Shown here: positions 35,255 to 44,810 of the stretch, piece by piece
How positions within the stretch are numbered: position 1 is the stretch's first letter
Layout of the letters: every line of letters starts with the position of its first letter
Notes under the pieces: generated by a model
The model's database searches: none
The model's input: only the letters and a program-made list of their open reading frames with translations
Told to the model about the DNA's origin: nothing
From: Acinetobacter sp. ANC 4178
GTDB taxonomy: Bacteria; Pseudomonadota; Gammaproteobacteria; Pseudomonadales; Moraxellaceae
Reading direction: 5' to 3'
Assembly: GCF_004331175.1 (NCBI RefSeq)
Contig: NZ_SJOD01000005.1
Location: 186,001-250,000, forward strand
Length of the DNA: 64,000 bases
Made by a program: the position numbers and the translations under genes

Positions 35255-35693
35255 TGTTATTTCGCCCTTCGAAAACGTGAATGCCGACAGTATATCAAGA
35301 GTTCAATTAAATGGTAGGCAATAAACTTTGGATTTACCCTGTTTTCAAGCCACTAGCCCGTAATATTTGCCAAAATCTAACTAAAGTTTTGAGTTGTAGA
35401 ATAGATAGAGCATCTGGCTTAGCAATCTAGAGAATAAGATGATTTAAAGACATGGACTCATACGATAGAAACTCTCCATGAAATGTCATCATCAATACCA
35501 CACAACCCTGAAAATTGATGAATCACGTTATCTTTATTATTTTTATTTAAAACATAGCACTAGAAAATTTCACTAAGAATATGACATGATCAAGCCCTAT
35601 TACTTTAGATCACAATTTAACCACAATTTAATATGACGTATTTCACAATTTGTCTGTTATTTTAATTTTAAAAACGCTATTCGGAGAATAAAA
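35255..35693. other. 439-bp divergent intergenic region
   Basis: Holds the promoters of pheA (leftward) and the PfpI-family gene (rightward). CACAATTTAA occurs twice near 35611-35630. I see no leader peptide rich in phenylalanine and no classical attenuator hairpin, and no additional gene. Confidence 0.4.
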
Positions 35694-36212
35694 ATGCCAA
35701 AAAGAATTGCAGTTTTAGTCACGCATGACTTTGAAGACATGGAATATGTCGAACCCGTTGAAGCCTTTCGTGCTGCGAGCCATAGTGTAATCAATATTGA
35801 AAACAAAGCAGGCAATATTGTTTATGGAAAAAAACGCCGATATTCTGTCACCATTGATCTCAGTATCGATGATGTGACTGTGCACGAGTTTGATGCCCTG
35901 CTTATTCCCGGTGGCTATTCACCAGATCACTTAAGAGCAGATGAACGCTATGTCGATTTTGTACGTCGCTTTGCCAATGCACAAAAACCGATTATGAGTA
36001 TTTGTCATGGGCCACAATTACTGATTAACGCAGGCGTGGTAAAAGGTCGGCGTATGACCACCATGAAATCTGTCATTATTGATTTACTCAATGCAGGTGC
36101 AGTGTTTTACGACGAAGCCGTTGTAAATGACAATAACTTGTATATTTCTTCGCGCTCTCCAGAAGATTTACCCGCCTTTATTCGTGAAAGTTTGACTGTG
36201 CTCAAGCTTTAA
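35694..36212 (+). CDS. DJ-1/PfpI family protein (YhbO-like)
   Basis: 172 residues of the class I glutamine-amidotransferase-like fold. It contains an N-terminal LVTHDFEDMEYVEP loop with the glutamate that contacts the catalytic cysteine, the LLIPGGYSPDHLR segment, and the nucleophile elbow SICHGPQLL (Cys near residue 105). Relatives include PfpI, YhbO and YajL, linked to protease-like, glyoxalase or deglycase activities that remain debated. It probably protects proteins or clears reactive carbonyls. A GGAGAATAAAA ribosome site precedes the ATG and a terminator follows. Confidence 0.88.
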   Translation: MPKRIAVLVTHDFEDMEYVEPVEAFRAASHSVINIENKAGNIVYGKKRRYSVTIDLSIDDVTVHEFDALLIPGGYSPDHLRADERYVDFVRRFANAQKPIMSICHGPQLLINAGVVKGRRMTTMKSVIIDLLNAGAVFYDEAVVNDNNLYISSRSPEDLPAFIRESLTVLKL

Positions 36213-36218
36213 GTCATT

Positions 36219-36242
36219 AAAAAGAGCCTTTCGGCTCTTTTA
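36219..36242. terminator. Bidirectional intrinsic terminator
   Basis: AAAAGAGCC and GGCTCTTTT around a 4-base loop separate two convergent genes. Confidence 0.88.
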
Positions 36243-36247
36243 TATTG

Positions 36248-37390
36248 TTAACGCCCAATCATTCCGCGTGCGACAATTTCTTTCATAATTTCGTTGGTTC
36301 CACCATAAATCCGTTGAATTCGAGCATCAACAAAGAAGCGGGAAATTGGATATTCCGTCATATACCCATAGCCCCCAAACAATTGTAATAATTGGTCTGC
36401 AACTTTCATTTGCATGTCGGTTGAAAAACTTTTGAGTGCTGCGGCCGTTTCTACATCAAGTTTGCCTTGCATATAAAGTTCTACATTTTGGTTATAAAAG
36501 GCTGCTGTGGCAAGTTCATCAATTTTTGCTTGTGCCAGCACAAAACGAGTATTTTGGAATTGACCTATCTTTTGTCCAAAAGCCTGACGTTCTTGGACAT
36601 ATTGGGTGGTCACATCGAGTGCCCCACGAATAGCACCTAAAGCTGTGGCAGCAATCGCTGTTCTTTCACGCGGCAACTCTTGCATAAGAGAGTTAAATCC
36701 ATGCCCTGCTTGACCCAATAATTGATCCTTAGGTACTTTCACATTATCAAAAAATAACTCTGAGGTATCTTGAGAATGCAACCCAATCTTGTCTAAATTG
36801 GTTCCTTTCTTAAATCCATCTAAATGGGTATCTAATAAAAGTAAAGACACTCCTTTAGCTCGTGCTTGCGGATCGGTTTTCACAGCAAGAACCACAAGGT
36901 CTGCATGTTGTCCATTTGAAATAAAGGTTTTCGAACCATTTAGTACATAATGGTCATCTTGCAAAATTGCAGTGGTACGTATTGCCTGTAAATCTGAGCC
37001 AGCACCAGGTTCAGTCATTCCGATCGCACCCACGACTTCACCTGCGACCATTTTGGGTAACCAATATTGTTTTTGCTGTTCTGTTCCAATATGCAAAATA
37101 TAAGGTGCCGCAATTTCAGAATGACATGAAATCGCAGTAGAAAGTGCCCCATAGCCTGCACGGGCAGACTCTTCCACCAACATCAAAGAATAATGGGTCG
37201 GTACACCATAACCACCATATTGCTCAGGCACATCTACACATAAAAAGCCATTTTCACCCAATTTGTTCCATACCGAACGTGGCATAATGCCTTCGCGCTC
37301 CCATTGGTCATAGTCTGGGGCAATATGCTCTTGCATAAATCGCTTGAAATTGTCTTTAAAAAGTTCCAAATCTGCATCATGTGCTAACAT
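36248..37390 (-). CDS. Acyl-CoA dehydrogenase family protein
   Basis: About 380 residues, the normal length for FAD-dependent acyl-CoA dehydrogenases. Signature segments are GAIGMTEPGAGSDL (flavin/substrate motif 1, near residue 125), the KTFISNGQHAD strand, and the C-terminal QLFGGYGYMTEYPISRFFVDARIQRIYGGTNEIMKE containing the catalytic-region glutamate. It should oxidise an acyl-CoA to the trans-2-enoyl-CoA, passing electrons to ETF. Chain length or branched specificity cannot be told. The second of two adjacent ATGs fits the AAAGGAAG site better. No other beta-oxidation gene is adjacent. Confidence 0.9.
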   Translation of the reverse strand: MLAHDADLELFKDNFKRFMQEHIAPDYDQWEREGIMPRSVWNKLGENGFLCVDVPEQYGGYGVPTHYSLMLVEESARAGYGALSTAISCHSEIAAPYILHIGTEQQKQYWLPKMVAGEVVGAIGMTEPGAGSDLQAIRTTAILQDDHYVLNGSKTFISNGQHADLVVLAVKTDPQARAKGVSLLLLDTHLDGFKKGTNLDKIGLHSQDTSELFFDNVKVPKDQLLGQAGHGFNSLMQELPRERTAIAATALGAIRGALDVTTQYVQERQAFGQKIGQFQNTRFVLAQAKIDELATAAFYNQNVELYMQGKLDVETAAALKSFSTDMQMKVADQLLQLFGGYGYMTEYPISRFFVDARIQRIYGGTNEIMKEIVARGMIGR

Positions 37391-37504
37391 CATTCTTCCT
37401 TTGTTGTTTTAAATTTTATACGTTGCCATGCTAGGCAATTTACTTATTGCTGTCATATACATGTTATGTCTTATTTACAGCAATATGGTCAATTCTATAG
37501 GCAT

Positions 37505-37532
37505 AAAAAAAGGAAGCCGTAGCTTCCTTTTT
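37505..37532 (-). terminator. Intrinsic terminator of dctA
   Basis: AAAAAGGAAGC and GCTTCCTTTTT flank a 4-base loop; on the minus strand it is followed by further T. It lies 14 bp after the dctA stop. Confidence 0.88.
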
Positions 37533-37545
37533 AAATTACTCATAA

Positions 37546-38892
37546 TTAAGCATGAGATGGATTATTTTCTTCTAGCATAAGCTTATCCACTTCTTCAGGA
37601 TTCGCTAAAGCAAAGTCTAGTCTGTCTTTGTCTAATTGACCCACCCATTTTGCAACTACAATTGTTGCCAATGAGTTACCCACTAAGTTTGTCAATGCAC
37701 GTGCTTCAGACATGAAACGGTCAATACCTAAAATTAAGGCCAAGCCAGCAACAGGAATATGACCTACCGCAGACAAAGTTGCCGCCATAACAATAAAGCC
37801 TGAACCCGTTACACCCGCAGCACCTTTAGAAGAAATCAACAACACCAATAACAAAGTAATTTGATGTGAAATATCTAATTGAGTATTGGTTGCTTGAGCA
37901 ATAAAGACCGCCGCCATAGTCAAGTAAATTGAAGTACCATCTAGGTTAAATGAATAACCTGTTGGAATCACAAGACCCACTACAGATTTTTCACAACCTG
38001 CAATTTCAAGCTTCTTCAACATACGTGGCAATACTGATTCTGAAGATGATGTTCCTAAAACAATCAATAATTCTTCGCGAATCATGCGAATCATTTTCAA
38101 GATACTGAAACCACAAAAACGGCTGATAGAACCCAGTACAATAAAAATGAACAATAAACAGGTAATGTAGAAGCAGATAATTAGCTGAGCCAATTGCGCT
38201 AGGCTGCCAATACCATATTTACCAATGGTAAATGCCATTGCACCGAAAGCACCAATAGGCGCAAGCTTCATAATCATATTTACAATATTGAAGAAGACAT
38301 GCGAAATTTGGTCAATTAGCTTCAGAACTGGTTTACCAGAATCACCTAATTTATGTAGTGCGAATCCAAACAAAATAGCGAATAACAATACTTGAAGAAT
38401 TTCACCTTCAGCAAAGGCACCCACCACAGTATGTGGGATGATATTCATTAAGAAATCGACAGTACTTTGTGACTGACCTGATTCTACATATTTAGAAATA
38501 CCCGATACATCTAAAGATGCAGGGTCAATGTTCATACCTACACCTGGTTTGGCAATGTTAATTACCAATAAACCAATGAGTAAGGCAATAGTAGAAACGA
38601 TTTCAAAATAAAGGAGAGCAATACCACCCGTTTTACCCACTGATTTCATGCTTTCCATGCCAGCAATACCGCTAACAACTGTACAGAAAATCACTGGAGC
38701 GATGATCATTTTAATCAATCGGATAAATGCATCACCTAAAGGTTTCAGCTGTTCGCCTAAACCTGGGACATATTGTTCAGCACCATTTACAATCTGGGTT
38801 CCACTTGGAGAGAAATGACCAACCAGAATACCTGCAATGATGGCAACAATCACTTGGAAATACAGTGATTTATAGATGGGTTTTTTAGCCAT
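37546..38892 (-). CDS. dctA: C4-dicarboxylate transporter (DctA type)
   Basis: 448 residues from [13 protein letters not shown], aligning with the E. coli DctA N-terminus; longer in-frame ATGs (38910, 38934) lack support. The membrane protein has 8 helices plus re-entrant loops. DAACS motifs include [21 protein letters not shown], the serine-rich [28 protein letters not shown] and [14 protein letters not shown] with the substrate-binding arginine in [10 protein letters not shown]. It imports succinate, fumarate and malate with cations. Aspartate or glutamate transport by the same family is the alternative. A 24-bp dyad upstream (39073-39096) may be an operator. Confidence 0.88.
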   Translation of the reverse strand: MAKKPIYKSLYFQVIVAIIAGILVGHFSPSGTQIVNGAEQYVPGLGEQLKPLGDAFIRLIKMIIAPVIFCTVVSGIAGMESMKSVGKTGGIALLYFEIVSTIALLIGLLVINIAKPGVGMNIDPASLDVSGISKYVESGQSQSTVDFLMNIIPHTVVGAFAEGEILQVLLFAILFGFALHKLGDSGKPVLKLIDQISHVFFNIVNMIMKLAPIGAFGAMAFTIGKYGIGSLAQLAQLIICFYITCLLFIFIVLGSISRFCGFSILKMIRMIREELLIVLGTSSSESVLPRMLKKLEIAGCEKSVVGLVIPTGYSFNLDGTSIYLTMAAVFIAQATNTQLDISHQITLLLVLLISSKGAAGVTGSGFIVMAATLSAVGHIPVAGLALILGIDRFMSEARALTNLVGNSLATIVVAKWVGQLDKDRLDFALANPEEVDKLMLEENNPSHA

Positions 38893-39336
38893 AGCGTTAC
38901 TTCTAAACATATTTCTAGAACTAGAAACATCCAATATTTGTCTATTCCTAAGAATACACAGCCCTTAAAAATTCCTTTTATAATCACTACAAAAGGCTAG
39001 AGGTATTAAGTCAATCTTAATACCTTCTCATTAAACTAAATAATAATATCCGCGATTCCGTCGCAGTTAGACTATTGAAAATGAGTATTTTCAATATGAT
39101 AGAAAAAACAACTCATAAGAAAAACTTAACAGTCATCCTTATTTGTTGGGATTCTACCGAATTTTTGAACAGTAAATCTACATATATTTTTAAATTCGAT
39201 TAAATTATGTTCTTTTTTTATTAGACATTGGTCGTATATCCAAGCCATCATTTTTCTTTCTTTTACATCAAAATCTTTCTATTATCAATTTAAACTTTTC
39301 TCCCCAAAATACGAAATTACACAGTGATCTGAGCGA
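38893..39336. other. Divergent intergenic region with a perfect dyad
   Basis: Between dctA and ybiB. The dyad TATTGAAAAT-GAGT-ATTTTCAATA (39073-39096) has perfect 10-bp arms. It lies about 180 bp upstream of dctA and 240 bp upstream of ybiB, lacks a U-tract, and fits an operator better than a terminator. No gene is visible in this stretch. Confidence 0.45.
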
Positions 39337-40332
39337 ATGACAACCAAAAGAAATTTATACAAAGATTTTGAGCATCCTTTTGCCCAATTTGTCCGTATTG
39401 TCGGTAAAGGCAAGAATGGTGCACGTTCACTCACTTATGATGAAGCCTATCAAGCATTCAAAATGATTTTGAATGGTGAAGTCCTAGATGTGCAATTGGG
39501 TGCTTTTTTAATGCTGTTACGTGTAAAAGAAGAATCTGTAGATGAATTGGCTGGTTTTGTACAAGCAACACGTGACTCGTTAAATTTTAAAGCCCTTGAA
39601 GTCGATTTAGATTGGTCTTCGTATGCAGGGAAACGTAAACATTATCCTTGGTTCTTATTGGCAGCATTAACATTAGCGCATCACGGCTATAAAATTGTCA
39701 TGCATGGTGCTGCGGGGCACACCTTAAACCGTGTGTATACCGAACAAGTGCTTGAATATTTAGATTTCCCCATCTGCCAAAATCAAGATGATGTTGAACA
39801 GCAACTACAACAACGTAATTTTGCCTATTTACCCTTAGAGGTTATTTCACCCATCCTGAGTGAACTGATTGCATTACGCAACGTCATGGGATTACGCTCA
39901 CCCATTCATACCTTGGCGCGACTGATTAATCCGTTTAATGCCAAAGCCACTTTACAAGCCATTTTCCATCCTGCGTATCGTAGTTCTCATCAACAGGCTG
40001 CTTTTAAACTTGGTTATCAAAATAGTGCTGTCATTAAAGGTGAAGGCGGTGAATTCGAGCGCAACCCTGATGCCAAAACTTTAATTTGTGGCATTAAAAA
40101 TGGGGAACTCTATGAACACGAGCTTCCTAAACTGACAGATAATAGAAGTCCTGTCGAAGAAGAACTTGATTTGGCAGTGTTTAAATCTGTCTGGCAAGGT
40201 CAGCAACAGCATGAATATGGTGAAACTGCGGTCATAGAAACTATAGGCATTGCTTTGTATACGATGGGAGTCTGTGAAAGTTACCCTGACGCGATGCTAA
40301 AAGCGAAAAAGCTTTGGTTAAATCGTTTTTAA
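39337..40332 (+). CDS. ybiB: YbiB/TrpD2-type protein (anthranilate phosphoribosyltransferase-like fold)
   Basis: 331 residues of the class III phosphoribosyltransferase-like fold. An N-terminal helical domain (SLTYDEAYQAFKMILNGEVLDVQLGAFLMLLRVK) resembles TrpD. The usual PRPP-binding GTGGD motif is replaced by MHGAAGH, as in E. coli YbiB, which binds nucleic acid rather than making phosphoribosyl anthranilate. In E. coli it is linked to the SOS/DNA-damage response. The substrate here is unproven. A terminator follows. Confidence 0.85.
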   Translation: MTTKRNLYKDFEHPFAQFVRIVGKGKNGARSLTYDEAYQAFKMILNGEVLDVQLGAFLMLLRVKEESVDELAGFVQATRDSLNFKALEVDLDWSSYAGKRKHYPWFLLAALTLAHHGYKIVMHGAAGHTLNRVYTEQVLEYLDFPICQNQDDVEQQLQQRNFAYLPLEVISPILSELIALRNVMGLRSPIHTLARLINPFNAKATLQAIFHPAYRSSHQQAAFKLGYQNSAVIKGEGGEFERNPDAKTLICGIKNGELYEHELPKLTDNRSPVEEELDLAVFKSVWQGQQQHEYGETAVIETIGIALYTMGVCESYPDAMLKAKKLWLNRF

Positions 40333-40373
40333 TTTTGCCATTCCAATGTAATGACAAAAATATGACAATTAAC

Positions 40374-40402
40374 AAAAAGGACTCAATTTAGAGTCCTTTT
40401 TT
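40374..40402 (+). terminator. Intrinsic terminator of ybiB
   Basis: AAAAAGGACTC and GAGTCCTTTTT flank a 6-base loop, followed by T-run. Confidence 0.88.
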
Positions 40403-40432
40403 ATATATCTTGTTTTAGCAAAACTTTTTGGC

Positions 40433-40705
40433 TTAAACAAAACGAATTGGCTTAAATTCAGGCTCATTTTTGTGATGATCGTCATCACACTCTTCACCTT
40501 CTTCTTTGGTGCCACGATCAATATAACCGCTACGCTCCGCTTCTGGTAAATGCTTCATTTCCCATGCATACACGGCTTGCATACAAATTTCACGTTGCTC
40601 TTTGGTTAATGCAACACCATTTGGCCATTTCCCAATTTCAATCGCAGTCTTTAAACGACCAACAATATCAGGATCGAGTACAGCCAGCATTTGTTCAATA
40701 TTCAT
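40433..40705 (-). CDS. DUF1315 (YeaC-like) protein
   Basis: 90 residues. The first two thirds match E. coli YeaC: an N-terminal helix, AIEIGKWPNGVALTKEQREICMQAVYAWE, then a short acidic, His-containing stretch (EECDDDHHKNE) and a C-terminal PEFKPIRFV. Function is unknown. It begins 2 bp after the nadK stop and is almost certainly co-transcribed with it. Confidence 0.85.
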   Translation of the reverse strand: MNIEQMLAVLDPDIVGRLKTAIEIGKWPNGVALTKEQREICMQAVYAWEMKHLPEAERSGYIDRGTKEEGEECDDDHHKNEPEFKPIRFV

Positions 40706-40707
40706 AT

Positions 40708-41613
40708 TTAATCCTGTTGTTGCAATGAATCAAAATCACGATTCCAACCTAATTTGGTACGACAAGCCATATAAAAGTCATACCCAGGCGGATGCAAGAG
40801 GTTTAATTTAAATGGATGTTTGCGGATATGCAAACTATCTCCCACATTGAGTGAAACACTATGTTGCCCATCGGCGCTGACCATTGGCAATACACGATTT
40901 TCACGAATCAGAATTTTAATTTCACTATGCCCACCCACAACAATTGGACGTGATGAGAGTGTATGTGGATGCATTGGGACTAAGGAAATTGCATCCATAC
41001 TCGGATGTACAATTGGACCACCGCCCGACAATGCATAGGCAGTTGAACCCGTTGGGGTAGAAACAATCAGCCCATCACTGTGCTGACGGTACACATATTG
41101 CCCATCGATGTTTAAATCAAAGTCAATCATGTGTACAGATTTGCCCGAATGTAGCACAACATCATTTAAGGCAATTGCATCATGAATCGTTTCACCTTTG
41201 GAGCGAACTTCCATTTCCAACAAAAAACGGCGGTCTTGCTGAAATTCACCTTGTAAGACTTGATCAAGCTTATAGATAACTTCAGTCGGTTTAATATCGG
41301 TCAGAAACCCTAAGCGTCCACGGTTTACACCAATCACAGGCGTATTGTATTTCACCAAAGAGCGCGCAGCATGCAATAAAGAACCATCACCCCCAACCAC
41401 AATGACCAAATCTACAACCTCACCCAATAATGCTCGGCTGACCGTTTGTGTATTCTTATACGGAACAAGCTCGGCAGTTTCTGCATCAAAAACAGGATGT
41501 AAGCCCAAGCTCATAAGATGATCGTGAATGAGGCTTAAAGTTTCAACAACAGAAGATTTGTCTGGTCGACCAATTAATCCAATATTCCGAAAAGACTTGT
41601 GTGAAAGTTGCAC
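40708..41613 (-). CDS. nadK: NAD kinase
   Basis: 301 residues. Visible motifs are VVGGDGSLLHAA (the GGDGS ATP/NAD site, residues about 63-75), the LNDVVLHSG segment and SDGLIVSTPTGSTAYALSGGGPIVHP near residue 180. The enzyme phosphorylates NAD to NADP and so feeds the NADP-dependent dehydrogenases, including both isocitrate dehydrogenases in this window. The best start is a GTG at 41613 (MQLSHKSFRNIGLIG). The gene overlaps no neighbour; the DUF1315 gene follows by 2 bp, and mrcB is divergent 188 bp upstream. Confidence 0.95.
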   Translation of the reverse strand: MQLSHKSFRNIGLIGRPDKSSVVETLSLIHDHLMSLGLHPVFDAETAELVPYKNTQTVSRALLGEVVDLVIVVGGDGSLLHAARSLVKYNTPVIGVNRGRLGFLTDIKPTEVIYKLDQVLQGEFQQDRRFLLEMEVRSKGETIHDAIALNDVVLHSGKSVHMIDFDLNIDGQYVYRQHSDGLIVSTPTGSTAYALSGGGPIVHPSMDAISLVPMHPHTLSSRPIVVGGHSEIKILIRENRVLPMVSADGQHSVSLNVGDSLHIRKHPFKLNLLHPPGYDFYMACRTKLGWNRDFDSLQQQD

Positions 41614-41801
41614 CTATGTGATCGCTCCGTTAGGATTCTGACTTATAATACCATTAACCCGATTGAAATAAAAAACCTTATAAATAGCCTGATTAGCTCA
41701 AGCTTTTATCTGGCTTTTCGCATCTGTGACAGATTTATTATTGCAAATTGGGAAAAAGCTTCGCATGATTAGCAAAATTTATCAGGATCTTATCACTTTT
41801 T

Positions 41802-44201
41802 ATGAAGTTTGAACGTGGCATAGGATTATTCGCACTTATTTTCTCCATATTGGTCATTGGTATTTTTCTAGCATTTAGTTTTTACCTGATTCGTCTAGAT
41901 AATATTGTGAGAGAAAAGTTTGAAGGTAAGCGCTGGGATATTCCTGCGAAGGTTTTTGCTCGTCCGCTAGAAATCTATACCAATGCATCGATTAACCAGA
42001 AAGACTTCAATCAAGAATTGAAACTTTTGGGCTATAACAATGCGGATAGTTATGCGAAATCGGGTAGCTATGTTAGCTCGGGAGATACTTTATATGTGCA
42101 CACCCGTGGCTTTGACTTCGGTGATAGTGTCGAACCTGAACAAGTTTTAAAAGTCAGTTTTGCGAATGACCAAATCAGTGAAGTAAGTGCGACCAAGCCT
42201 TCTTCTACAGGGATTGCGCGTTTAGAACCTTTATTGATTGGTGGTATTTACCCGCAGCACAATGAAGATCGCGTCCTGATTAAATTATCCAATGTGCCGA
42301 AACCCTTAATTGAAGCCTTAATTGCAACTGAAGACCGTAACTTCTATAAGCATCATGGTATTTCTGTTCGAGGGACTGCGCGTGCTTTGGTCAGTAATGT
42401 GACTGGAGGAAAACGCCAAGGTGGATCTACGCTTACGCAACAGTTGGTTAAAAACTTCTATTTAAGTCCAGAACGTACTTTAAAGCGTAAAGTCAACGAA
42501 GCCTTAATGGCGCTTTTGGTTGAACTACATTACAACAAAGATGAAATTCTCGAAGCATATTTAAATGAAGTGAATTTGGGACAAAATGGTAACTATTCTA
42601 TTAATGGTTATGGTTTGGCCTCACAATTCTATTTTGGTTTACCGCTACGTGAACTCAATACCTCACAACAAGCCTATTTGGTTGGTTTAGTACAAGGTCC
42701 TTCGTTATTCAATCCTTGGCGTAACCCTGAAGGTGCTAAAAAGCGTCGTGATATCGTGTTAAATAACATGTTGGTCATGGGTTATTTGTCGCAAGAACAA
42801 TATGAACGTGAAATTGCCCGTCCATTGAATGTTTTAGCAAAACCAACATTAGGACCTGCGCGTTTCCCTGATTTTCTAGATATTGTACGTCGTCAATTAC
42901 GGACCGAATATCAAGAGTCTGATTTAACCAACCAAGGTTTAAAAATCTTCACCACGCTTGACCCAATTGCACAAACCAACATCCAGACTGCATTTAAAGA
43001 TTCAGTTGAGCGCTTAACAAAAAACAATCCAAATCGATTAAAAGATTTACAGGGTGCGGTATTAGTTTCTCATCCTGAAAATGGTGAACTGGTTGCTGCG
43101 GTAGGGTCAACCCAAGATTTTACAGGTTTTAACCGCGCACTCGATGCTAAACGCCAAGTTGGTTCATTACTCAAACCAGTGATTTATCTCAGTGCGATAG
43201 AGTCTGGACGTTACAACTGGGCTAGCCCAATTGAAGACAGCAGCATTAGCATTCCAAGTGAAGGTAAATCTTGGACGCCGAAAAACTATAGTGGTGGTGA
43301 ACATGGTGTCGTACCAATGGTACAAGCCCTATCTAACTCTTATAACTTGTCTGCAGTTCGTCTAGGGCAAGAATTTGGGGTGGCCAGCTTTAGTAATCAT
43401 TTGAAAAAATTTGGTGTCACTTCCAACATTCCAACCTACCCTTCTATCTTCTTGGGTGCGGTAGACATGTCTCCAATGGAGGTCATGAGCATCTATGGAA
43501 ACTTTGCTACAGGTGGTTTCAAATACCCAATTAAATCGATTCGCTCAGTGGTCGATTCTAATGGTCGTGTTTTAGAGCGTTATAGTTTAACCGTGCAACA
43601 AACCATCGATCCTGCGGCGGCCTATATTGTGAATTATGGCCTACAACAGGTGATGAACTCTGGTACAGGTCGTTCTGCTTACAGCACCTTGCCAAGTTCA
43701 TTAAAGCTTGCTGGTAAATCAGGCACCACCAATGATACCCGTGACTCATGGTTTGCAGGATACTCAGGCAATTATCTCAGTGTGGTTTGGCTAGGTTTAG
43801 ATGACAATAAAGTCACTGGACTGACAGGTTCTTCAGGTGCTTTACCTGTGTGGACCAATGTCATGAGTCAATTACGTCAAAAACCAGTCAATTTACGTCA
43901 AACCGACGATGTGCAATGGCAATGGATCGATAGTGGCTCAGGCAACTTATCGGCTCAGGGTTGTGAAGGTGCATTGTATATACCGTTATTAAGGAGTGCT
44001 GTACCACGTCGTGCTACAGCATGCGGCTTTCCTCACTACCAAGTGGAACCAGTTTACACACCTGATACGGAAATGAACCAGAACCAACCAGCGCAACCCG
44101 ATAGTATGGACAACTATATCCGCGAGAGTGAAAGTGACATGCAAAATGACTTGGATCAAAATTCAGGTCGTGTCATTTCAAGCGGAACGTATGCCAACTA
44201 A
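41802..44201 (+). CDS. mrcB: Bifunctional penicillin-binding protein 1B
   Basis: 799 residues. There is an N-terminal membrane anchor (residues 5-28), a UB2H-like region with IPAKVFARPLEIY (about 45-130), and a GT51 glycosyltransferase domain with EDRNFYKHHGISVRG and GGSTLTQQLVKNFYL. The transpeptidase domain carries SLLKP as the active-site SxxK, SNS and KSGTTND. The C-terminus after about residue 720 is low-complexity, Asn/Gln-rich. It polymerises and cross-links peptidoglycan in the periplasm. The LpoP-like lipoprotein gene starts 10 bp downstream. Confidence 0.95.
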   Translation: MKFERGIGLFALIFSILVIGIFLAFSFYLIRLDNIVREKFEGKRWDIPAKVFARPLEIYTNASINQKDFNQELKLLGYNNADSYAKSGSYVSSGDTLYVHTRGFDFGDSVEPEQVLKVSFANDQISEVSATKPSSTGIARLEPLLIGGIYPQHNEDRVLIKLSNVPKPLIEALIATEDRNFYKHHGISVRGTARALVSNVTGGKRQGGSTLTQQLVKNFYLSPERTLKRKVNEALMALLVELHYNKDEILEAYLNEVNLGQNGNYSINGYGLASQFYFGLPLRELNTSQQAYLVGLVQGPSLFNPWRNPEGAKKRRDIVLNNMLVMGYLSQEQYEREIARPLNVLAKPTLGPARFPDFLDIVRRQLRTEYQESDLTNQGLKIFTTLDPIAQTNIQTAFKDSVERLTKNNPNRLKDLQGAVLVSHPENGELVAAVGSTQDFTGFNRALDAKRQVGSLLKPVIYLSAIESGRYNWASPIEDSSISIPSEGKSWTPKNYSGGEHGVVPMVQALSNSYNLSAVRLGQEFGVASFSNHLKKFGVTSNIPTYPSIFLGAVDMSPMEVMSIYGNFATGGFKYPIKSIRSVVDSNGRVLERYSLTVQQTIDPAAAYIVNYGLQQVMNSGTGRSAYSTLPSSLKLAGKSGTTNDTRDSWFAGYSGNYLSVVWLGLDDNKVTGLTGSSGALPVWTNVMSQLRQKPVNLRQTDDVQWQWIDSGSGNLSAQGCEGALYIPLLRSAVPRRATACGFPHYQVEPVYTPDTEMNQNQPAQPDSMDNYIRESESDMQNDLDQNSGRVISSGTYAN

Positions 44202-44211
44202 GGAATTTTAA

Positions 44212-44766
44212 TTGCACATGCTGAGACCCATTCTCCTTTCTGCTGCTGTTATGGCTTTAGTAGGCTGCCAAAGCCTACCAGAGCCTGAGCTTGCTAAACC
44301 GGCTGTTACAACCGAAAAACCTAAAGCTGAACAACCAAAATCTTCTGGTGTGGTCATTACCCCATACGATCAACCAGAAATTAAACGGCAACAAGTGCAA
44401 GTCATCGTTCCTGAACAAAAAACTCAGCAGAAATTTGAAGATGGACGCTCACTTCCAGCCTTTAAACAATTAATGCAACAAACACAGCAAGCTTATAAAC
44501 AAGGGCGTTGGAATGATGCTGAAGCGGCTGCCTTACGTGCACAACGTCTAGCACCGCAGTCAGCAGAAACTTTCTTGTTTCTGGCTTTAGTTGCAAATCA
44601 GAAAAATCAGCCTGCCAACGCAGAAGCCTTAGCTCGTCGTGGTTTAAGCTATGCGCAAACCCAAGCCATGAAAAAGCAACTTTGGGGAGCCGTAGCCAAA
44701 GCGGGGCAAAAGCAAAATAACAGCAAAACCGTACAGCAAGCGCAACAGGCATTAAAATCACTTTAA
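44212..44766 (+). CDS. lpoP: TPR lipoprotein, probable PBP1B activator (LpoP-like)
   Basis: 184 residues. A signal peptide ends in a lipobox (ALVGCQ, Cys at residue 19). A Pro/Gln/Lys-rich linker (20-80) follows, and TPR-like helices at about 85-150 include AYKQGRWNDAEAAALRAQRLAP. The gene lies 10 bp after mrcB, exactly where Pseudomonas aeruginosa encodes the PBP1B activator LpoP, a TPR lipoprotein. Function is inferred from that synteny. The AAGGA site is ideally spaced for a TTG start at 44212 (7 bases) rather than the ATG at 44218 (13 bases). Confidence 0.78.
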   Translation: MHMLRPILLSAAVMALVGCQSLPEPELAKPAVTTEKPKAEQPKSSGVVITPYDQPEIKRQQVQVIVPEQKTQQKFEDGRSLPAFKQLMQQTQQAYKQGRWNDAEAAALRAQRLAPQSAETFLFLALVANQKNQPANAEALARRGLSYAQTQAMKKQLWGAVAKAGQKQNNSKTVQQAQQALKSL

Positions 44767-44810
44767 TGCCTGCTTGTTCTACATTTTATGAATAAGTTGC
44801 CAACGCTTTT

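Noticed and set aside
39096..39203. 35-codon plus-strand frame after the dctA/ybiB dyad
   Set aside because: Its ATG sits on the edge of the dyad's right arm and has no ribosome site.
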